From an uncultured Sutterella sp. (GTDB lineage: Bacteria > Pseudomonadota > Gammaproteobacteria > Burkholderiales > Burkholderiaceae_F): 64,000 bases of DNA. How positions within the stretch are numbered: position 1 is the first letter of the stretch; each line of letters starts with the position of its first letter. Below are positions 60,446 through 64,000 of the stretch, in pieces. A program made the translations under genes and the position numbers. The stretch is from positions 12,594 to 76,593 of the forward strand of contig CAAGAT010000003.1 in NCBI GenBank assembly GCA_900767875.1. Reading direction: 5' to 3'. The notes below the pieces were generated by a model, which saw only the letters and a program-made list of their open reading frames with translations, was not told the DNA's origin and did no database searches.

Positions 60446-61576
60446 ATGGCATTTCGCAAAATCGCTCTGACCCTTGCCGCCGCCTCCTGCATGCTTCTGG
60501 CCGGCTGCGGGGACGATGCGTCCAAGACCGCACAGCAGGCTCAGGCGCCGGCCGCCGCCGGCTCGTCCGCGCCCCTGAAGGCCGCCTGGGTCTATCCGAG
60601 CCCGGTCGGCGGCGACGGCTGGTCCAAGCAGCACGATCAGTCCCGCCAGAAGATTCAGAAGGAATTCGGCGACAAGATCCAGACGCAGTACGTCGAAAAC
60701 GTCACGACGATGGCCGATGCCGAACGCGTGATCCGAGATCTGGCCAGCCAGGGCAACAAGATCATCTTTGCGACGAGCTTCGGGTACATGAACCCGGCCC
60801 TGAAGGTCGCCAAGGAGTTCCCGGACGTCAAGTTTGAGCACGCCACCGGCTACAAGACCGCCGAGAACCTGAGCTACTACAACGCGCGCTTTTATCAGGC
60901 GCGGTACCTTGCCGGCAAACTTGCCGCCTCGATGAGCAAGGACGGTCACCTGGGCTACGTGGCCGCCGTGCCGATTCCCGAAGTGCTGCAGGGCATCAAC
61001 GCCTACACGCTCGGCGCGCAGACCGTCAACCCGAACGTGAAGGTTGACGTTGTCTGGACCAACACCTGGTACGACCCGGGCAAGGAAACCGATGCGGCCA
61101 ACACCCTGATCGGTCAGGGGTGCGACGTTCTGACGCACCACACCGACTCGCAGGCGGTGGCCTCCACGGCCGAGTCCCGCGGCGTCAAGGTGATCAGCTA
61201 CCACTCGCCCATGGTCACGGCCGCGCCCACGCAGCTCATCGGTGCCGTTACGCACCACTGGGATGAGTTCTACGCCAAGCGCATTCAGGCCGTCATGGAC
61301 GGGACTTGGAAGGTCGACCCGGTTTGGGGCGGCGCGGAACTCCACATGATTGCCCTCGAGAACATCTCCAAGGATGCCAAGAAGGAAGTCGTGGACGACA
61401 TCAACGCCACGTACGCCAAGCTTGAAAAGCAGCAGTTCAAGATCTTCACCGGCCCGATCGTGGATAACGAAGGTAAGGTGCGCATCCCCGAAGGTCAGAG
61501 CGCCGACGACAAGATGCTCACGACGATGAACTTCTTCGTCAAGGGTGTCACCGGCAAGGTGCCCTCGGGCAACTAA
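60446..61576 (+). CDS. BMP-family substrate-binding lipoprotein, copy 2
   Basis: A 376-residue paralogue of the preceding gene: lipobox LLAGC, same linker, same domain, with about 37 substitutions and no gaps by eye (about 90% identity). Differences cluster in SFGY, NLS, THHTDSQ and SYHSPM. It has its own promoter-like element and terminator, so each copy can be expressed separately. The frame is open upstream but the ATG at 60446 aligns with copy 1. Confidence 0.93.
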   Translation: MAFRKIALTLAAASCMLLAGCGDDASKTAQQAQAPAAAGSSAPLKAAWVYPSPVGGDGWSKQHDQSRQKIQKEFGDKIQTQYVENVTTMADAERVIRDLASQGNKIIFATSFGYMNPALKVAKEFPDVKFEHATGYKTAENLSYYNARFYQARYLAGKLAASMSKDGHLGYVAAVPIPEVLQGINAYTLGAQTVNPNVKVDVVWTNTWYDPGKETDAANTLIGQGCDVLTHHTDSQAVASTAESRGVKVISYHSPMVTAAPTQLIGAVTHHWDEFYAKRIQAVMDGTWKVDPVWGGAELHMIALENISKDAKKEVVDDINATYAKLEKQQFKIFTGPIVDNEGKVRIPEGQSADDKMLTTMNFFVKGVTGKVPSGN

Positions 61577-61615
61577 CCGGCCCCAAAGGCTCGGCCTGCG
61601 GCCGGGCTCGGCAAC

Positions 61616-61642
61616 AAAAAGACCCGCCTTGTGCGGGTCTTT
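61616..61642 (+). terminator. Intrinsic terminator of BMP copy 2
   Basis: AAAAAGACCCGC and GCGGGTCTTT arms with loop CTTGT. The arms are nearly those of the copy 1 terminator, so the duplication may include it. Confidence 0.8.
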
Positions 61643-61697
61643 CCGTGTCCGGCGGGGCTTCGGCAAGGGCGCTTGGACGTGATGGAAGTGTACTTTG

Positions 61698-61733
61698 GGT
61701 ACAGTCGGTATAGTTGGTACGGTTGGTATGGTC
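61698..61733. repeat. Four tandem 9-bp repeats
   Basis: GGTACAGTC, GGTATAGTT, GGTACGGTT and GGTATGGTC are head to tail (consensus GGTAYRGTY), between two terminators and outside any supported gene. Confidence 0.85.
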
Positions 61734-61763
61734 TGTCGGCCTGATCCGGAGCCACAACAAGCA

Positions 61764-61789
61764 GAAAACCCGCATTGTGCGGGCTTTTG
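61764..61789. terminator. Hairpin downstream of the 193-residue gene
   Basis: CCCGC and GCGGG arms with loop ATTGT; A- and T-runs on either side let it act in both directions, most usefully for the minus-strand gene that ends at 61815. Confidence 0.65.
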
Positions 61790-61814
61790 CGCAAGGTGGA
61801 AATCGGGCCTGCCG

Positions 61815-62396
61815 TCAGTCTTCGGCGCTGGCCGAGGCCTTGTTGAGGCTGTCGAGCAGCAGCGTGCGGTGACGAGCATCGGTGAGCGTGCCCACGTAGG
61901 CGCGGATGAGCTCGGCCGTCTGCCAGCGCTTGGTCGGCGAAATGCCGAGCATGGCGGTGATGGCCTCGGTAAAGAGCACGTCGTGGCAGTCGGCGCCTTC
62001 GGGCATCACGCTCGTGGCGGTGATGCGGCGAGCCTCTTCCTCAATGGCAAAGAGCATCGGAAAGAGAACGCCGACGGGCAGCCGCTCGGCCGCCTCGCGC
62101 GAGTACTGCTCCAGTTTTTCCAGATAGTGGTCGATGTTGGTGGGCAGAAAGGACGCCAGCGTCGGCTTGGTCGAGTCTTCGCGCAATCGATCGGAGAGCT
62201 CGCGCAGCACGCCAAGCATGGTGCGGGCAAAGCTTTCGGCCACGGCGCGCGGCGGCGTCGAGGGCAGGGAGCGAATCAGATCCTCGCCGCGGCTCGGGTC
62301 ATGCAGCAGACACTCAATGAGCATCTTCTGGGCCTGTTCGGCTGACAGGGCATGCACCGCATCCTGCAGGGCGTCGGCGTAACCGTAGTGATCCAT
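61815..62396 (-). CDS. Hypothetical protein (193 residues)
   Basis: No family recognised. A soluble, mostly helical acidic protein (MDHYGYADALQDAVHALSAE; LPSTPPRAVAESFARTMLG). No signal or membrane segment is visible. It starts 17 bp after the stop of the next upstream gene (62414-63652, same strand), so the two are probably co-transcribed. Confidence 0.8.
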   Translation of the reverse strand: MDHYGYADALQDAVHALSAEQAQKMLIECLLHDPSRGEDLIRSLPSTPPRAVAESFARTMLGVLRELSDRLREDSTKPTLASFLPTNIDHYLEKLEQYSREAAERLPVGVLFPMLFAIEEEARRITATSVMPEGADCHDVLFTEAITAMLGISPTKRWQTAELIRAYVGTLTDARHRTLLLDSLNKASASAED

Positions 62397-62413
62397 GTCG
62401 TTTCCTTATGGGG

Positions 62414-63652
62414 TCAGTTCTTGGCGCCGCCCGACTTGTTGCGGGAAGCGGGGCGCGAGGAAATCGTGCGCTGAGTCGGCGCGGCCTCGGTCTTGCGCAC
62501 CGTCGGCTCGCTTGCCTTGCGCGGACGGCCCGGCGCACGGTGTTCGACTGCGCTCGGGGTGATCTGCAGACCGCGCACGAGACGGCTGGCCAGATCGTCG
62601 GCCGCGGCGGCGGGTTTGTCCTCGCTCTTGGGCGAAGCCTTGACGGCGGCCTTGGGCGCCGGTTTGGCGGCCGTTTTCCGGGCGCCGGCCGGGGCGGGCT
62701 TGGCGGCGGCCTTGGGGCGCGCCGTGGCAAGCTTGGCCTCGGTCTTGAGAATCTTCACGACGACGGGGGCGGCGGGCTTTTGCACCTGCACCTTGTCGGC
62801 TTTGACCGGCTTTTCGCTCTTGTCGCTCTTTTCGTTTTTCGGGGCCTTGGCTTCGGGCGCGGCCGGCTTTTGCTTTTTGGCTTCTTCCGAGGCGTGCCCG
62901 GCTTCGGCCTTGGTTTGGGCGCGATCGCTTACGGCAGAGGCCTCGTGAGCGGCGGCAATTTCGTACCCCTTTTCCTCACACCAGCTCTTGAAGGCCTTGC
63001 GGTCGGCGATGCGGGCGCGCGGCAGGCCGCCGGCGGTGGTACGCACAAAGCCGATGGGCTTGACGGCGGCCGGGGCGGCCTCCATCAGAAGACTCAGCGC
63101 CAGACCCTCGGGGCTGTCCTTGAGGGGGCAGTAAAGGCTGTCGGAGGTCTGCACGGGGCGCTCGAGACTGTCCTTAACGAGCGTGGTGAGCGTCTTGAAT
63201 TCCGAGCGATCCATCGTCTCGACCCAGTCGGTGAGCGAGGCCGTCTGCATGAGCGAGAGCGCACGGTGGCAGCGCAGCGCGTTGCGGCGCGTTTCGGCGT
63301 AGGTCTCGAAAATGTCGTTGCTCGCGTCGGCCTGCAGATCGTCCTGCGAGGGCAGGCCGTCTTTGGTCAGTTCCATCGCCTTAAGGCCCAGAGCGCTTAA
63401 TTCGCGCACCTTGTCGTGCAGCACCTCGTAGCGGGCGATGTAGTCGGGAATCATGCGGCCGCGTGCCTCAAAGACGGCGGTGTACAGGTCGGGTGACTTG
63501 GCCATGGCCTTGAGAAGCTTTTTCGGGGACTTTTTCCAGTCTTCGCCCAGAAGGGATTCAATCACCTTCCGAAGGCTGCGGGATTGAAATTCGGCGGCGC
63601 GCAATTCTCCTGCGGCGTCGATGGCAAAGCGAAAGGATTTACGGTCGTTCAC
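62414..63652 (-). CDS. Hypothetical protein with histone-H1-like basic tail
   Basis: About 412 residues from GTG 63652; the frame also allows TTG 63769, but that lies at a terminator hairpin. The N-terminal 240 residues are globular and unrecognised (KSFRFAIDAAGELRAAEFQS; IPDYIARYEVLHDKVREL). From about 245 the chain is low-complexity, rich in Lys, Ala and Pro (e.g. KPAAPEAKAPKNEK, RPKAAAKPAPAGARK), as in H1-like nucleoid proteins, and near the end APGRPRKASEP resembles an AT-hook. A DNA-binding role is inferred. Confidence 0.75.
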   Translation of the reverse strand: MNDRKSFRFAIDAAGELRAAEFQSRSLRKVIESLLGEDWKKSPKKLLKAMAKSPDLYTAVFEARGRMIPDYIARYEVLHDKVRELSALGLKAMELTKDGLPSQDDLQADASNDIFETYAETRRNALRCHRALSLMQTASLTDWVETMDRSEFKTLTTLVKDSLERPVQTSDSLYCPLKDSPEGLALSLLMEAAPAAVKPIGFVRTTAGGLPRARIADRKAFKSWCEEKGYEIAAAHEASAVSDRAQTKAEAGHASEEAKKQKPAAPEAKAPKNEKSDKSEKPVKADKVQVQKPAAPVVVKILKTEAKLATARPKAAAKPAPAGARKTAAKPAPKAAVKASPKSEDKPAAAADDLASRLVRGLQITPSAVEHRAPGRPRKASEPTVRKTEAAPTQRTISSRPASRNKSGGAKN

Positions 63653-63741
63653 GGCAAAGCTTCTTATTGTGTTTCGGTGGTATTCGAGGGGTAAGCACGC
63701 GGGCTTAGGCCCGTCGACTATTCTAGCCTCAATTTTGCATG

Positions 63742-63766
63742 AAGCCCCTGGAAACAGGGCTTTTTT
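63742..63766 (+). terminator. Intrinsic terminator upstream of the right-edge IS
   Basis: GCCCCTG (63744-63750), GAAA and CAGGGC (63755-63760), then TTTTTT. No plus-strand gene ends here, so it may be part of, or protect, the mobile element that follows, or be a relic. Confidence 0.65.
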
Positions 63767-63807
63767 CAACGAGGGAAATCCGTGTAATTCTTTGATTTAA
63801 AAAAGAA

Positions 63808-63872
63808 AAAGACGTTGCCCAATGGTGGAATAGCGTGTAGCAATAACCTAAACAACCAACAGGAACGTCTTT
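63808..63872 (+). promoter_or_regulatory. Long-range hairpin over the transposase ribosome binding site
   Basis: AAAGACGTT (63808-63816) and AACGTCTTT (63864-63872) are perfect 9-bp complements. The right arm overlaps AGGAACG, the likely ribosome binding site, and ends 2 bases before the ATG at 63875. Confidence 0.55.
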
Positions 63873-63874
63873 GC

Positions 63875-64000
63875 ATGAATTCTACCGACATCCGTGACGC
63901 TTTTGGCCGCCGTATTGAACTCCATGAAAGCGCCGAGGTCACCTCTATGGGTGGGCTGTGTGCCTGTGTTGAACATCTTCGGCGCTGCGGCGTGCTTGAC
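63875..64000 (+). CDS. Transposase, N-terminal 42 codons (IS1380-like, runs off the right edge)
   Basis: The frame reads MNSTDIRDAFGRRIELHESA, then EVTSMGGLCACVEHLRRCGV. The EVTSxGGL segment resembles the N-terminus of IS1380-type transposases. It is unrelated to the IS1634-like element at 48646. Only 126 bases are in the window, so family and intactness are uncertain. Confidence 0.5.
   Translation, partial: MNSTDIRDAFGRRIELHESAEVTSMGGLCACVEHLRRCGVLD

Noticed and set aside
1..64000. CRISPR arrays, prophage or toxin-antitoxin loci
   Set aside because: No regularly spaced repeats of CRISPR size, no phage structural genes, and no small gene pair of toxin-antitoxin type were found.

Overview
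The window looks like chromosome of a high-GC Gram-negative betaproteobacterium, most plausibly a Burkholderiales member of the Sutterella/Parasutterella type. This is inferred from gene content: an Fnr-type regulator beside hemN, a secreted flavoprotein plus tetraheme cytochrome set with a TtrSR-like two-component system, a trimeric porin, and lptE-holA-proA synteny. No rRNA was seen to confirm the taxon. About 47 protein genes and two tRNA genes are supported.

Layout. 1-653: 5' part of purB. 949-2713: Spy/CpxP-like periplasmic protein and a DUF72 protein. 2751-7907 (minus): a co-directional run purC-purE-purK-tsaC-murI-nitroreductase. 8382-14562: gltBD (glutamate synthase). 14663-17799 (minus): dgkA, class II aldolase, MATE pump. 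17978-20543: divergent fnr and hemN with an Fnr-type box between them. 20676-23773: lipoprotein, sbcB, 3-hydroxyisobutyrate dehydrogenase-like enzyme. 24022-28705: a porin with two Fur-like operators, then feoA-feoA-feoB-feoC. 28756-31595: aldo/keto reductase, queC, tsaD. 31682-35628: lipoprotein, tautomerase, YuiF-like transporter, RlmL-like methyltransferase.

35747-41976 is the most distinctive region: tRNA-Glu, a TtrS-like sensor kinase, a FixJ-type regulator, a Tat-exported flavoprotein, a second Tat-exported flavoprotein and a periplasmic tetraheme cytochrome c. It reads as a regulated anaerobic reductase module for an unidentified organic electron acceptor.

42003-48500: proA-holA-lptE, hslO and a gamma-carbonic-anhydrase-like gene on minus, a PHP phosphoesterase on plus, and queF on minus. 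48646-50880: an IS1634-like insertion sequence with a frameshifted transposase and an interrupted left end, abutting the terminator of a tRNA-Leu gene. 51426-55172: rnr, rlmB, ridA. 55434-61576: a complete nucleoside-type ABC importer with two tandem, about 90% identical BMP-type binding lipoproteins. 61815-63652: two unrecognised proteins, one with a histone-H1-like tail. 63875-64000: 5' end of a second, different transposase.

How they work together: de novo purine synthesis, nitrogen assimilation and t6A/queuosine tRNA modification form the housekeeping part. Oxygen sensing (Fnr), anaerobic haem synthesis (HemN), ferrous iron uptake (Feo) and the flavoprotein/cytochrome module point to an anaerobic or microaerobic life. 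No CRISPR array or prophage was seen.
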